A stretch of 64,000 nt of DNA, taken from NCBI GenBank assembly GCA_958295665.1, contig OY282558.1, positions 115,930,838 through 115,994,837 on the forward strand. The letters are read 5' to 3'. Source of the DNA: Tipula vernalis (lineage: Eukaryota; Arthropoda; Insecta; Diptera; Tipulidae). How positions within the stretch are numbered: position 1 is the first letter of the stretch; each line of letters starts with the position of its first letter. The notes under the pieces are model-generated. The model did not search any database, was not told the DNA's origin, and worked only from the letters and a program-made list of their open reading frames with translations. This document shows, in pieces, positions 1 to 9,167 of the stretch. The position numbers and the translations under genes are program-made.

Positions 1-235
1 CCCTGTTAAAGTTAGCCGAACGTTTCCAGTCGGAAAGTAAAAAGTCGATAATGCAGATTACGCTATTAATATTCCAGCCGAAAATTCAAATTTTGTGGTT
101 ATCATCTGACAGTAAATTGGATATCTGGATATCAATAAAAACTTCTGTAAATAGTGTTACGTGGAAAATTTTGTTCCACCTAATCATGGAAAATACCGGA
201 ATACCAGAAGAATCTACATAACTTATATAATATCA
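1..235. other. AT-rich non-coding segment
   Basis: No open frame or family signature is visible. The first ~45 bases contain a string, CTGTTAAAGTTAGCCGAA, that recurs in reverse complement near 21955-21972. It therefore belongs to some dispersed repeat that I cannot name. Confidence 0.4.
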
Positions 236-660
236 GAATCTAGAGTGTTATGTCGGGAGATGGATTTCAACGATGTGACTTGTCAATAACTGCAGCAACA
301 AAATGTTTTGTTCAAGTTTCAAGTAAAATTTTGGAAAATTCGTTTTTCCAAAAATTATTGGAAAATTTGTATAAAATAAGTCTCTAGAGTGTTATGTGTG
401 AAGATGACTTGTAAATAGATATCGCAGCCTCTAGAGTATTATGTAAACTAGCCTCTAGAGTGTTATTTCGGGAGATGGATTTCAATGATGTGACTTGTCA
501 ATAACTGTAGCAGCAAAAAAACTCTGTTTAAGTTTCCTGTGTGAAATCTCGGAAAATTCGATTTCCTAAAAATAAAGCCTCTAGAGTGTTATGTCTGAAG
601 ATGACTTGTCAATAGCTGTCGCAGGAAAAAATTCATTCCAAGTTCCGTGGGAAATCTCGT
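236..660. repeat. Diverged tandem repeat, left part, interrupted by BEL1
   Basis: A recurring block reads CTCTAGAGTGTTATGT, then a GGAGATG or GAAGATG stretch, then TGACTTGTCAATA, then a run of A, then a GTGGGAAATCTCG-like end. Copies begin near 238, 383, 430 (short), 450 and 577, so full units are roughly 125-150 bp and diverged. The array is cut at 660 by the BEL1 element and resumes at 7859. Joining the two sides recreates a normal repeat unit, so the array is older than BEL1. Confidence 0.75.
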
Positions 661-1538
661 TGTAAAATCTGCCAATGAACCTGGTTGAATATTTACGACT
701 TACACTGCCTCTTTTCGCCGTATAGGGTCAGTGCAGAATAAATTTCAATGCCGCAGTTCAATTAAATGTTTGTTTATCAATTGCCGGTTCCGATTGCATG
801 CGCCCAAAAATCCAAAGTACATATACGAATGTATTCTGTTTCCAAAAAAAATATAAGCGGTGTCCAAAGTGTTGAAAGCGGTATCTCCAAAGCCAAGTAA
901 AGCGGGTTTCAAAATTATTTAAGCGGTATCTCCAAAAGCCAGGTATAGCGGGGTTCAAAAATTATCGTAGCAGTATCTCCAAAAGCCAGTAAAAAATCCG
1001 GAATAAAAAATTCACAAAAGAAAACTTATTTTATTTATTCGCTGTGTGTTAAATCGCTGTTATCTTAATCGCAGTTGATTTTATAATAATAAAAATTAGC
1101 TAAATCATCACTCGGTTGTCACTTTTCGCAAAACTGTTTTTCTCTTTTTTACTGAACCAAAAATTAATGAAATTTACTAGCGACATCTTTATATAATTAT
1201 AATAATTTACCGTATAGTAATTAATATTTGCTATAAAGTGACACCGTGTAGCGAGTAGATGATTTAAAAACTTATCTAGGATTCATACATATTTCATATT
1301 TGACAATTTTGCTATTAAATTATTCTACAAATTATTGAGTTACAATTAAAAAAAAAAAAAAGTTTTGAAAGCAGTGAACAAAATGTCAAAATACATAAAC
1401 AATTTTGAGAGAATTTGATACAATAGTTAAACAAGATAAGTTTGTGAAATTATAATTACAATATAAATATATTAAGTTGGCTTTGTTTGTTTTTAGATCT
1501 CAGATTCTTCATCATCAAGTGTCGAGTCATCTTGAACA
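661..1538 (-). repeat. BEL1 3' LTR
   Basis: On the element strand the LTR begins TGTTCAAG and ends TTTTACA, so it has TG...CA termini. It contains three copies of a ~46-bp internal repeat marked by GCGGTATCTCCAAA or GCAGTATCTCC at 878, 923 and 970. It matches 6977-7853 base for base apart from poly-A length near 1348-1361. The 66-codon frame inside it occurs in both LTRs and shows no coding signature. Confidence 0.96.
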
Positions 1539-1557
1539 TACTCGCCCACCGTTAACG
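1539..1557 (-). other. BEL1 polypurine tract region
   Basis: Read on the minus strand, the bases directly before the 3' LTR are GTTAACGGTGGGCGAGTA. This is purine-rich next to the LTR and sits where plus-strand DNA synthesis would be primed. BEL2 carries the related GTTAACGGGGCGGTCTA at the same place, which supports the assignment. Confidence 0.7.
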
Positions 1558-1567
1558 ATCCATTTCG

Positions 1568-4500
1568 TTAACCAACAGGAAGTTTACAAATTTTGACTAT
1601 TGGTCGTTGTAACGTTGAACTTGAAGTTTTGATGGTTACCACTCTAGTAAGATTGTCGTCACCGGGATGAGTTTCCAGAATTCGCCCGAGAGGCCATTTA
1701 CAAACTGGAATGTTGTCATCTTTGATAAGAACTATGTCGCCAACTTTAATCTCTTCTTTCGGTTTTTGCCATTTGCGTCTCTGTTGAAGGTTGTTTATAT
1801 AATCCGTTCTATATTTGTTCCAAAATATTTGAATTCTGGCTTGAATTCGTTGCCATCTGGACAGTGTCGAATTTACTGCGGTTATATGTTTTTCAGGAAC
1901 AGACCCCGTTGATATTCCTATCAGGAAATGAGCGGGCGTCAGTACTTCATAGTCATCATCTGTCGATGTAATGCATAAAGGACGTGAATTTAAAACATTC
2001 TCGACCTGACATAATAGGGTCGCCATTTCTTCAAAGGTAAGATTCACGTTATTCGTCGTTTTTAACAAATGTGTCTTTACAGATTTCACGGCCGACTCCC
2101 ACAATCCACCAAAATGAGGAGATGCTGGTGGAATAAAATGCCAGTCTATACCATTTTCGCTTAAAAATTCTGAAATAATATAATTTTGGTTAATATTTTG
2201 AATTAGTTTGTGGGCTTCATTTAAGATTCTCTTTGCGCCAATGAAGTTAGAACCATTATCCGTGTATATCCTTTTTGGTACACCTCGCCTTGCAGAAAAA
2301 CGCCTCAGTGCAGCTAAGAAGGCTTCGCTGGTAAGATCACTTACTGGTTCTATATGAACGGCCTTGACCGACAGACAAACAAATATACAAAGATACCCTT
2401 TGACAGGGTTAGTGCCACCTCTGCCCTTCTTTGCAGCAAAATACAGTGGACCAGCGAAGTCTATTCCACAATTGGTAAATGGTCTGGTTGGTATTACTCT
2501 CTCAACTGGAAGATTCCCCATTAACTGTGCACTGGTCTTACGTGCATATTTTGCACAGATTACACAATTTTTCAATATTGACCTTATTTTCGTACGCCCT
2601 TTAATTATCCAATATTTTTGCCTTATTAGATTATTAGTTAGTGTGGGCCCTGCGTGTAAATTTTTGAAGTGCGTCTCCCATATAAGCTTTTCGGTAAAAA
2701 GGTGGTTGGATGGGAGTATCACTGGGTGTTTATTATCGTAATCGGAATCGGTATTGAACAGTCTCCCACCAACTCTCAACAAACCGGATGCATCTATGAA
2801 CGGCGCTAAAGATAATAAATTTGATCTATTGTCCACCACTTTATTTCTTCGTAAATTGTTTACATCATTACGAAGTTCACTACTTTGCACCCAAATGACA
2901 CACGTAGTTTTAGCAGCTTCGATCTCTTTTGCTTTCAGTTCACCAGAAATTCTTTGCGCAGGTTTCTTCATTTTCGAATTACTGATAAAGCGCCTTACGT
3001 ATGCTACCACGCGGAATATTTTTTGGAGTTTCGATCGTCTTTCAAATAAATTACCCAACCAATCGTCTTGAATTGTAGTTTGAAATAGGTCTATCGGTAA
3101 TTTAGTTTTACTGAGCTCGGCTTCAATCGCGGTTTCCTCTAATGTTGAGCTTGAATGAGTATCTGGCCAAAGGGTTTCGGGTTTCTTGAGCCAACTTGGT
3201 CCTTGCCACCATTGTTCCAGGTTGATCAGTTTTTGTGGAGATATTCCTCGTGAGCCATGATCGGCCGGGTTATCAGCTGATTTCACATAAGACCAATGTT
3301 TTCGAGGGAACTTCTCTATTATTTGGCTGGTGCGATTTGCTACAAATGTCTTCCATCTAGCAGGATAAGTGGATAACCAAGCCAACACGATGGACGAGTC
3401 GGTCCATGCATAGCATATTGCATTAGGTGCTAATGTTTGTTTCACCGTGAACATAAGCTTTGTTAATAGATGTGCCGCACACAACTCCAGCCTCGGTAAG
3501 GAAATCTTTTTTACAGGCGCCACCTTTGTTTTCGCTGTTAAGATATTTATTACGATTGCACCTTCTTTATTTATGGTTCTGCTATAAACAACGGCACAAT
3601 AAGCCATCTCGCTTGCATCTGAGAAACCATGTATTTGAGTGCTTTCATTAAGATCCGTGAATCTCCGAATTTCTATATTTTCAAAATATCCAAATTCACC
3701 CCTCACTTTTCTGTACATTTTGTCATAACATTCGGGCAATTTATCATCCCAATCTAATTTCAAAAACCAGAGCCTTTGGAATAATATTTTTAGTAACACA
3801 ATTGAAGGAGCCAGAAATCCCAACGGATCGAAAACACGGGAGGCCTCCGATATCACTTTGCGTTTCGTTATTTCCGTATCTTTTTCGGGACTTACTTTGA
3901 ACGTTAATATGTCCGATGTAGGATGCCAATGTAACCCCAGGACCGTCACTGCTGAAATACCGCCATCACTGCATAACTTCGTTGTAATTGCTTCATCTTT
4001 TTCATCGGATAGGCATTTTACGTTTGATTGCCATTTTCGTAATACGAAACCTCCTTGTCGCAGTACGCTTATCATCATTTCCTTCAGTTGAGCCGCACTT
4101 TCTATATCATGTGAGCCAGATAATAAGTCGTCGACATAAAAATCGTTCAAGATATGTTGAGTTATGGCTTCTTCTCCGACGTCGCGAGCCAACTGCTGGA
4201 GCGTGCGTATTGCTAAATATGCGGAACAAGCGAGGCCGAATGTGACTCGATTTAATTTAAAATGCCGTATTTTGTCACTAGAACGTTCTCGCCACAAGAC
4301 CCGTTGATAGTTTGTATCGCCAGGAAAGACTAGGACTTGCCTATACATTTTTTCTATGTCGGCAGTTATTGCAATTCGGTGTCGTCTAAACCTCATAAGT
4401 GTCGCCCATAACGTTGGTTGAATGGTCGGCCCAACCATCAATGTTTCGTTTAGAGAAACGCCTGTGGATGACTTGCTAGAACCATCAAAAACCACTCGAA

Positions 4501-6739
4501 CCTTTGTAGTATTACTGGTTTCTTTAATCACTGAATGATGCGGCAAATAGTACAAATGCGAATCATTTAATGCGTCAGCTTGAGAAATTTCCGTCATATG
4601 TCCCATTTCAATATATTCTCTGATTTGATTGACGTACTGCTCCTTCAAGCTTGGATTATTGGATAACTTGCGTTCCAATGAAAGGAAACGCTGCGTTGCA
4701 GTAATTAAAGAATTTCCTAATTCTGGTGATACTCTTTTAAAGGGAAGTTTAACCATATATCTGCCATCTTGCTGCCTTTTGTGCGTGCGATCGTAGAATT
4801 CTTCGCATTCGGTATCTTCTGGAGAAGTGTTGTTGATATTCGGCATCTCTTCAATCTCCCAAAATCGTTGAAGTGCCTCGTCTATATTCATATCGATTTG
4901 AATATTTAGTGACATATAATTGGAAGAGACCTCATTTGATATTGTGTTCGGTTGGCCAGACACTACCCACCCAAACACTGTTTTCTGTAACAAAATTGAG
5001 TTAAACTGTCTCTTACCACATTCAAGCACAGCAAAAAATTGATCTGCTCCGATTATAAAGTCTATGGGAGCTGGTTTATCAAAATCAGGGTCAGCTAGCT
5101 CCATATTTTCAATTAATCGTCTATCATGTATATCAATAGGGTATCTTGGTAGATTAGACGGTAACTGGCTGATTATTAATGTGTTCACTTCTAATTGTAA
5201 ATTGGAATTATATAACGACCCCATTATTATACATGCCTTTCCTCTCGAGCTCACAGAACCAGGTGTTATACCAGTTATATTGACATTTGATCTTTGCCGT
5301 TGTATTTTCAACCTTTGAACACAATTCTCAGAAACAAAAGAACACTGAGATCCCGAATCGAGTAGAATTCGACACCTATGCTGCTTTCCAAATCTGTCTT
5401 TCACTAAAACATTTGCCGTTGGTAGAATCGCTTGGTGTTGTTGTATTTGATGTTGTCCAATTAGCGAAGATTTCGTTTTCAACGTCGCATTGTAACTTGT
5501 TGATTCTTGTTGTTTATTAGAATCAACCTCTGACTTGTCCTTTTCGTTCACTACGGTAGAATCAGGATGTAATGTTTGATGATGCCTGCGCCTACAAATT
5601 CTGCAACTGTATCTCGATCTGCAAACGGTTGACTGATGAGTAGACGACAAACAGTTAAAGCATAGCCTTTTGTCTACTACCACTTGTTTTCGCTCGGAGC
5701 TTGGCAATCCCAAAAAGGTATCGCATTTACCTAGATAATGTTCTCCTGAACATAGCGGGCATGCAACTGTGAAAGAGTGTGATTGTGACACCAAAGAACT
5801 AACTCGCTTTGGAATATTGGACCTTTTTAATTGGCCTGAGTTGAGACTTTCTAAAGCATCACTCCTTTTATTCAGAAATTTGAACAGTTGATCAAGAGTG
5901 GGAAAATCAATCTCAGCAGTCTCATGAGCCCACGCCTCCTTTGTATCAAAATCTAATTTATTTATTAATAAATAAATTAGCCACGGATCACGACCTTCAG
6001 CTTGATCCCCCAGCACTTTCAGTCCCCTCATAACTTCATCAGAAACATTGGATAAATGACGAAGCGATTTTGCACAATTTTGTAGTACGTTTGGTTGCTC
6101 TATAAACTGTTTAAGCAAAGCATACACTACGTGTTTACGTTTGTCGTATCTTGCCTTGATTTTTTCCCACACTTCATCATAATTAGCGTCCGTAACCTGA
6201 ATGTGATTAATTAAAGCATAAGCTTCTCCTTTCAATAGTCCTTTCAAATACTGTAGCTTATGGACTTTGGAAATATTGTTATTATGATGAATTGACGCCT
6301 CAAAAAGATCGCGGAACGATGGAAATTCTGAGTATTGCCCACTGAATGCCGGAATATTAATACGCGGCAAACGCACCTCACTTTCTCTTTTATTAATCGA
6401 GGATATTTCCTGTATGAAATTGGTTTGGTTTAATAACAATTCATCCATTGTGTTATTCGCTTGAACATTGTTTTCCTCGATTAATTTTTCCCACCGGAAA
6501 AGCTTCTGCCTTAGATCGAAATGGCTGCTTTCGATTTTGTCTACTGAATCCAGATTTGTGTCCTCAAATTTTCCCTTCAGTGTTTTTTCGAGAGTTTGAA
6601 ACTCTTTCCATTCATCGGATAATAAAGCCAAGCATGCACGAATTTCATTCACGCGAGTATCCTTTGTGAATGTTAAAACTTGGGCTTTGATTGAATCGTA
6701 GCCTTTCATTATACGCTTTATTGCTCTAGTTTCCGCCAT
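1568..6739 (-). CDS. BEL1 gag-pol polyprotein, intact (1723 aa)
   Basis: This single frame encodes the whole BEL/Pao replication machinery. In order it has a gag-like DUF1759 region (about 125-300, with LPRINIPAFSG at 124-134) and CCHC zinc knuckles (about 327-391, including CX2CX4HX4C at 360-373). An aspartic protease (LLDSGSQ, catalytic D461-S-G) is followed by a reverse transcriptase with YVDD at 868-871. RNase H follows, with acidic residues in GFSDASE (from 1038), LPRLELC and WTDSS. Next come an integrase zinc domain (H1357/H1362, C1392/C1395) and an integrase core with D1427, D1494 and E1548. A C-terminal DUF5641 domain spans about 1655-1720. No stop or frameshift interrupts it. The start, MAETRA, sits just inside the 5' leader and aligns with an internal Met of BEL2. 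All catalytic motifs are present, so the copy may be autonomous; activity itself is not shown. Confidence 0.96.
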   Translation of the reverse strand: MAETRAIKRIMKGYDSIKAQVLTFTKDTRVNEIRACLALLSDEWKEFQTLEKTLKGKFEDTNLDSVDKIESSHFDLRQKLFRWEKLIEENNVQANNTMDELLLNQTNFIQEISSINKRESEVRLPRINIPAFSGQYSEFPSFRDLFEASIHHNNNISKVHKLQYLKGLLKGEAYALINHIQVTDANYDEVWEKIKARYDKRKHVVYALLKQFIEQPNVLQNCAKSLRHLSNVSDEVMRGLKVLGDQAEGRDPWLIYLLINKLDFDTKEAWAHETAEIDFPTLDQLFKFLNKRSDALESLNSGQLKRSNIPKRVSSLVSQSHSFTVACPLCSGEHYLGKCDTFLGLPSSERKQVVVDKRLCFNCLSSTHQSTVCRSRYSCRICRRRHHQTLHPDSTVVNEKDKSEVDSNKQQESTSYNATLKTKSSLIGQHQIQQHQAILPTANVLVKDRFGKQHRCRILLDSGSQCSFVSENCVQRLKIQRQRSNVNITGITPGSVSSRGKACIIMGSLYNSNLQLEVNTLIISQLPSNLPRYPIDIHDRRLIENMELADPDFDKPAPIDFIIGADQFFAVLECGKRQFNSILLQKTVFGWVVSGQPNTISNEVSSNYMSLNIQIDMNIDEALQRFWEIEEMPNINNTSPEDTECEEFYDRTHKRQQDGRYMVKLPFKRVSPELGNSLITATQRFLSLERKLSNNPSLKEQYVNQIREYIEMGHMTEISQADALNDSHLYYLPHHSVIKETSNTTKVRVVFDGSSKSSTGVSLNETLMVGPTIQPTLWATLMRFRRHRIAITADIEKMYRQVLVFPGDTNYQRVLWRERSSDKIRHFKLNRVTFGLACSAYLAIRTLQQLARDVGEEAITQHILNDFYVDDLLSGSHDIESAAQLKEMMISVLRQGGFVLRKWQSNVKCLSDEKDEAITTKLCSDGGISAVTVLGLHWHPTSDILTFKVSPEKDTEITKRKVISEASRVFDPLGFLAPSIVLLKILFQRLWFLKLDWDDKLPECYDKMYRKVRGEFGYFENIEIRRFTDLNESTQIHGFSDASEMAYCAVVYSRTINKEGAIVINILTAKTKVAPVKKISLPRLELCAAHLLTKLMFTVKQTLAPNAICYAWTDSSIVLAWLSTYPARWKTFVANRTSQIIEKFPRKHWSYVKSADNPADHGSRGISPQKLINLEQWWQGPSWLKKPETLWPDTHSSSTLEETAIEAELSKTKLPIDLFQTTIQDDWLGNLFERRSKLQKIFRVVAYVRRFISNSKMKKPAQRISGELKAKEIEAAKTTCVIWVQSSELRNDVNNLRRNKVVDNRSNLLSLAPFIDASGLLRVGGRLFNTDSDYDNKHPVILPSNHLFTEKLIWETHFKNLHAGPTLTNNLIRQKYWIIKGRTKIRSILKNCVICAKYARKTSAQLMGNLPVERVIPTRPFTNCGIDFAGPLYFAAKKGRGGTNPVKGYLCIFVCLSVKAVHIEPVSDLTSEAFLAALRRFSARRGVPKRIYTDNGSNFIGAKRILNEAHKLIQNINQNYIISEFLSENGIDWHFIPPASPHFGGLWESAVKSVKTHLLKTTNNVNLTFEEMATLLCQVENVLNSRPLCITSTDDDYEVLTPAHFLIGISTGSVPEKHITAVNSTLSRWQRIQARIQIFWNKYRTDYINNLQQRRKWQKPKEEIKVGDIVLIKDDNIPVCKWPLGRILETHPGDDNLTRVVTIKTSSSTLQRPIVKICKLPVG

Positions 6740-6959
6740 TTTAATAATTCACAAAAAAAAAAAATCACGACCTTCACGAATCAGTTTCACTGTTATAACA
6801 CGCCACGGATTTTACGATATTACCAAAAGAATCGTTAATAGTTCACTGTTTTAATTTGGACTCTTTCAATCAATGTTTATTTCACTTTATGCACGTAAAA
6901 AAAATAATAATTAAAGGTCTTTACTCACAGTTTTATCAAGCTTGGTGTTTTGGCGCCAA

Positions 6960-6976
6960 TCCGGCTCGAAGGACCA
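6960..6976 (-). other. BEL1 primer-binding site (tRNA-Tyr type)
   Basis: The plus-strand bases TCCGGCTCGAAGGACCA lie directly inside the 5' LTR. They equal the 3' end of insect tRNA-Tyr as I recall it (…CCGGCTCGAAGGA plus CCA), so the element would prime from that tRNA. BEL2 has the same 17 bases and BEL3 has one change. The exact tRNA should be confirmed against the host tRNA set. Confidence 0.8.
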
Positions 6977-7853
6977 TGTAAAATCTGCCAATGAACCTGG
7001 TTGAATATTTACGACTTACACTGCCTCTTTTCGCCGTATAGGGTCAGTGCAGAATAAATTTCAATGCCGCAGTTCAATTAAATGTTTGTTTATCAATTGC
7101 CGGTTCCGATTGCATGCGCCCAAAAATCCAAAGTACATATACGAATGTATTCTGTTTCCAAAAAAAATATAAGCGGTGTCCAAAGTGTTGAAAGCGGTAT
7201 CTCCAAAGCCAAGTAAAGCGGGTTTCAAAATTATTTAAGCGGTATCTCCAAAAGCCAGGTATAGCGGGGTTCAAAAATTATCGTAGCAGTATCTCCAAAA
7301 GCCAGTAAAAAATCCGGAATAAAAAATTCACAAAAGAAAACTTATTTTATTTATTCGCTGTGTGTTAAATCGCTGTTATCTTAATCGCAGTTGATTTTAT
7401 AATAATAAAAATTAGCTAAATCATCACTCGGTTGTCACTTTTCGCAAAACTGTTTTTCTCTTTTTTACTGAACCAAAAATTAATGAAATTTACTAGCGAC
7501 ATCTTTATATAATTATAATAATTTACCGTATAGTAATTAATATTTGCTATAAAGTGACACCGTGTAGCGAGTAGATGATTTAAAAACTTATCTAGGATTC
7601 ATACATATTTCATATTTGACAATTTTGCTATTAAATTATTCTACAAATTATTGAGTTACAATTAAAAAAAAAAAAAGTTTTGAAAGCAGTGAACAAAATG
7701 TCAAAATACATAAACAATTTTGAGAGAATTTGATACAATAGTTAAACAAGATAAGTTTGTGAAATTATAATTACAATATAAATATATTAAGTTGGCTTTG
7801 TTTGTTTTTAGATCTCAGATTCTTCATCATCAAGTGTCGAGTCATCTTGAACA
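6977..7853 (-). repeat. BEL1 5' LTR
   Basis: This is the second LTR copy (877 bp), upstream of the polyprotein on the minus strand and abutting the primer-binding site. It matches 661-1538 except for one fewer A in the poly-A run near 7664-7676. Transcription of the element should start inside it; I did not locate a convincing promoter box. Confidence 0.96.
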
Positions 7854-8170
7854 CTCGTAAAATTCGATTTTCCAAAAACTATTGGAAAATTTGTAAAAAA
7901 TCAGCCTCTGAGGGTTATGTCTGGAGATGGATTGCAATGATGTGACTTGTCAATATTCGGCGCAGCAAAAAAACTCTGTACAAGTTTCCCGTGTGAAATC
8001 TCGGAAAATTTGATTTTCCAAAAATCATTAGAAAATTAATATAAAATCAGCCTCTAGAGTGTTATGTCTGAAGATTTCGGCTGGGAACTTTATTAAATTT
8101 TCCAAGATTTCCCACGGGAAATTCGAACTGAATCTTTTTTCTGCAGCTTTTGACAAGTCACATCGTAGAT
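7854..8170. repeat. Diverged tandem repeat, right part, ending in an inverted unit
   Basis: The repeat seen at 236-660 continues, with unit starts near 7904 and 8049. From about 8095 to 8166 the same unit appears in reverse orientation: CCAAGATTTCCCACGGGAAA running to TGACAAGTCACATCG is the reverse complement of the unit's TGACTTGTCAA…TTTCCCGTGGGAAATC part. The array therefore ends in a fold-back, as expected of an inverted-repeat element. Confidence 0.65.
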
Positions 8171-8470
8171 AGAGTATTTGTACTACTAGAATTTAGATGG
8201 CGCTCTATGAAGTTTTCAAACCATCTATGCCCCTAAAGTTAATCCTATTCGGATACGAATGAAATGTTACCCAAAGTAACAACCAAGAATATTTTTTTTT
8301 TGCTTTCAACAGTTGGCACTAAGCACTAAAAATATAATTTATTATTTCGAATTTTAACAAATATAAAATAGTGAAAACAACTTATTGAATAAAGTATAAT
8401 AATTCCAAATATTAATTAAGAAAATTTAAAATTCTGATTTATCGAGAAATTGAGTATTTTTATTTAATAA
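8171..8470. other. AT-rich non-coding segment
   Basis: No gene or repeat family is recognisable in these 300 bases. They separate the tandem repeat from the LTR fragment at 8471. Confidence 0.4.
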
Positions 8471-8895
8471 TGTTACGTTTTTGCCTTGCCAATCAAGGTT
8501 CGAATCACTGGATTGTGAATAAAAACAAAACAATTTAATTTATCGGCAACGAACTTATTTATTTCACACAAAAAGTATTACAACACAATTTATTAATGAT
8601 AATTCACAAAATCACTTTATTCGCACAATTTTACTGATCAAAACACTTTTTAAATCACTTTTTAATTTCTTTGTAATCTTCAAACTATCGCTTACTATAT
8701 ACCAATAATCAAATTCGGCTTCGTTCGCCTTTTTATATACACACACCAAATTTCTAGAAAGTTCATGACTTTTCCAGTAAGAATAGTGTAGAAATATTTG
8801 GAATAGTTTTATCATGGAAAATGCCATTTTAGTACAGTAAAACATTGAGTTATTAATTTAACTTGTTCTATTACTCTGTAGGTATCACCGTCACA
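8471..8895 (-). repeat. Candidate solo LTR (unknown LTR family)
   Basis: On the minus strand this segment begins TGTGACGGTG and ends AAACGTAACA (TG…CA). It has a TATA-like TATATAAAAAGGCG (plus 8732-8745, reversed) with an AATAAA-type signal downstream, which is an LTR-like layout. No internal region of a matching element is next to it. Flanking bases do not give a clear target duplication. The second fragment at 8919-9162 is about 80-90 percent alike in the opposite orientation. Confidence 0.55.
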
Positions 8896-8918
8896 ATACC
8901 AACTCATAAAACTAAATA

Positions 8919-9162
8919 TTGTTATGGTCACCTAGCTTGGAATAGAATAAGTTAAATTAATAGCTCAATGTTTTACTGTACTAAAATGAAATTTTTCATG
9001 ATAAAACTGTTCTAAATGTGTCTACACTATTCTAACTGGAAAAGTCATGAACTTTCGAAAAGTTTGGTTTGTGTATATAAAAAGGCGACGAGATCGAATT
9101 GGATTATTGGTATTTGGTAAGCGATAGTGTGAAGATTAAAAAGGAATTAAAAAGTGATTTGC
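8919..9162 (+). repeat. Truncated inverted copy of the 8471-8895 LTR
   Basis: From about 8936 the sequence is the diverged reverse complement of 8643-8875 (AAGTTAAATTAATAGCTCAATG, …AAAAAGGCGACGAG…, …AAGCGATAGTGTGAAG…). It stops at AAAAAGTGATTT, where the satellite array begins. The two fragments form a ~230-bp-arm inverted repeat around a short spacer. It retains the TATATAAAAAGGCG box. Confidence 0.65.
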
Positions 9163-9167
9163 AGTGC

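Larger units (their letters stand above)
661..7853 (-). mobile_element. BEL1: complete BEL/Pao LTR retrotransposon
   Basis: This is a full-length element of about 7.19 kb on the minus strand. It has two near-identical LTRs (661-1538 and 6977-7853), a primer-binding site, one uninterrupted gag-pol frame and a polypurine tract. The flanking CTCGT at 656-660 and 7854-7858 is a perfect 5-bp target-site duplication, as expected for BEL/Pao integrases. The LTRs differ only by one A in a poly-A run (14 versus 13), so insertion was very recent. There is no env-like frame. The element lies inside the tandem repeat at 236-8170. Confidence 0.97.

Noticed and set aside
758..958. 66-codon minus-strand frame, repeated identically at 7074-7274
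   Set aside because: It is duplicated only because it lies inside both BEL1 LTRs. Its Trp/Tyr/Arg-rich reading reflects the ~46-bp LTR sub-repeats, and no family is recognisable.
8460..8530. Possible tRNA gene (GGTTCGAATCACT resembles a B box)
   Set aside because: No A box or cloverleaf could be placed. The motif lies at the end of the candidate LTR.
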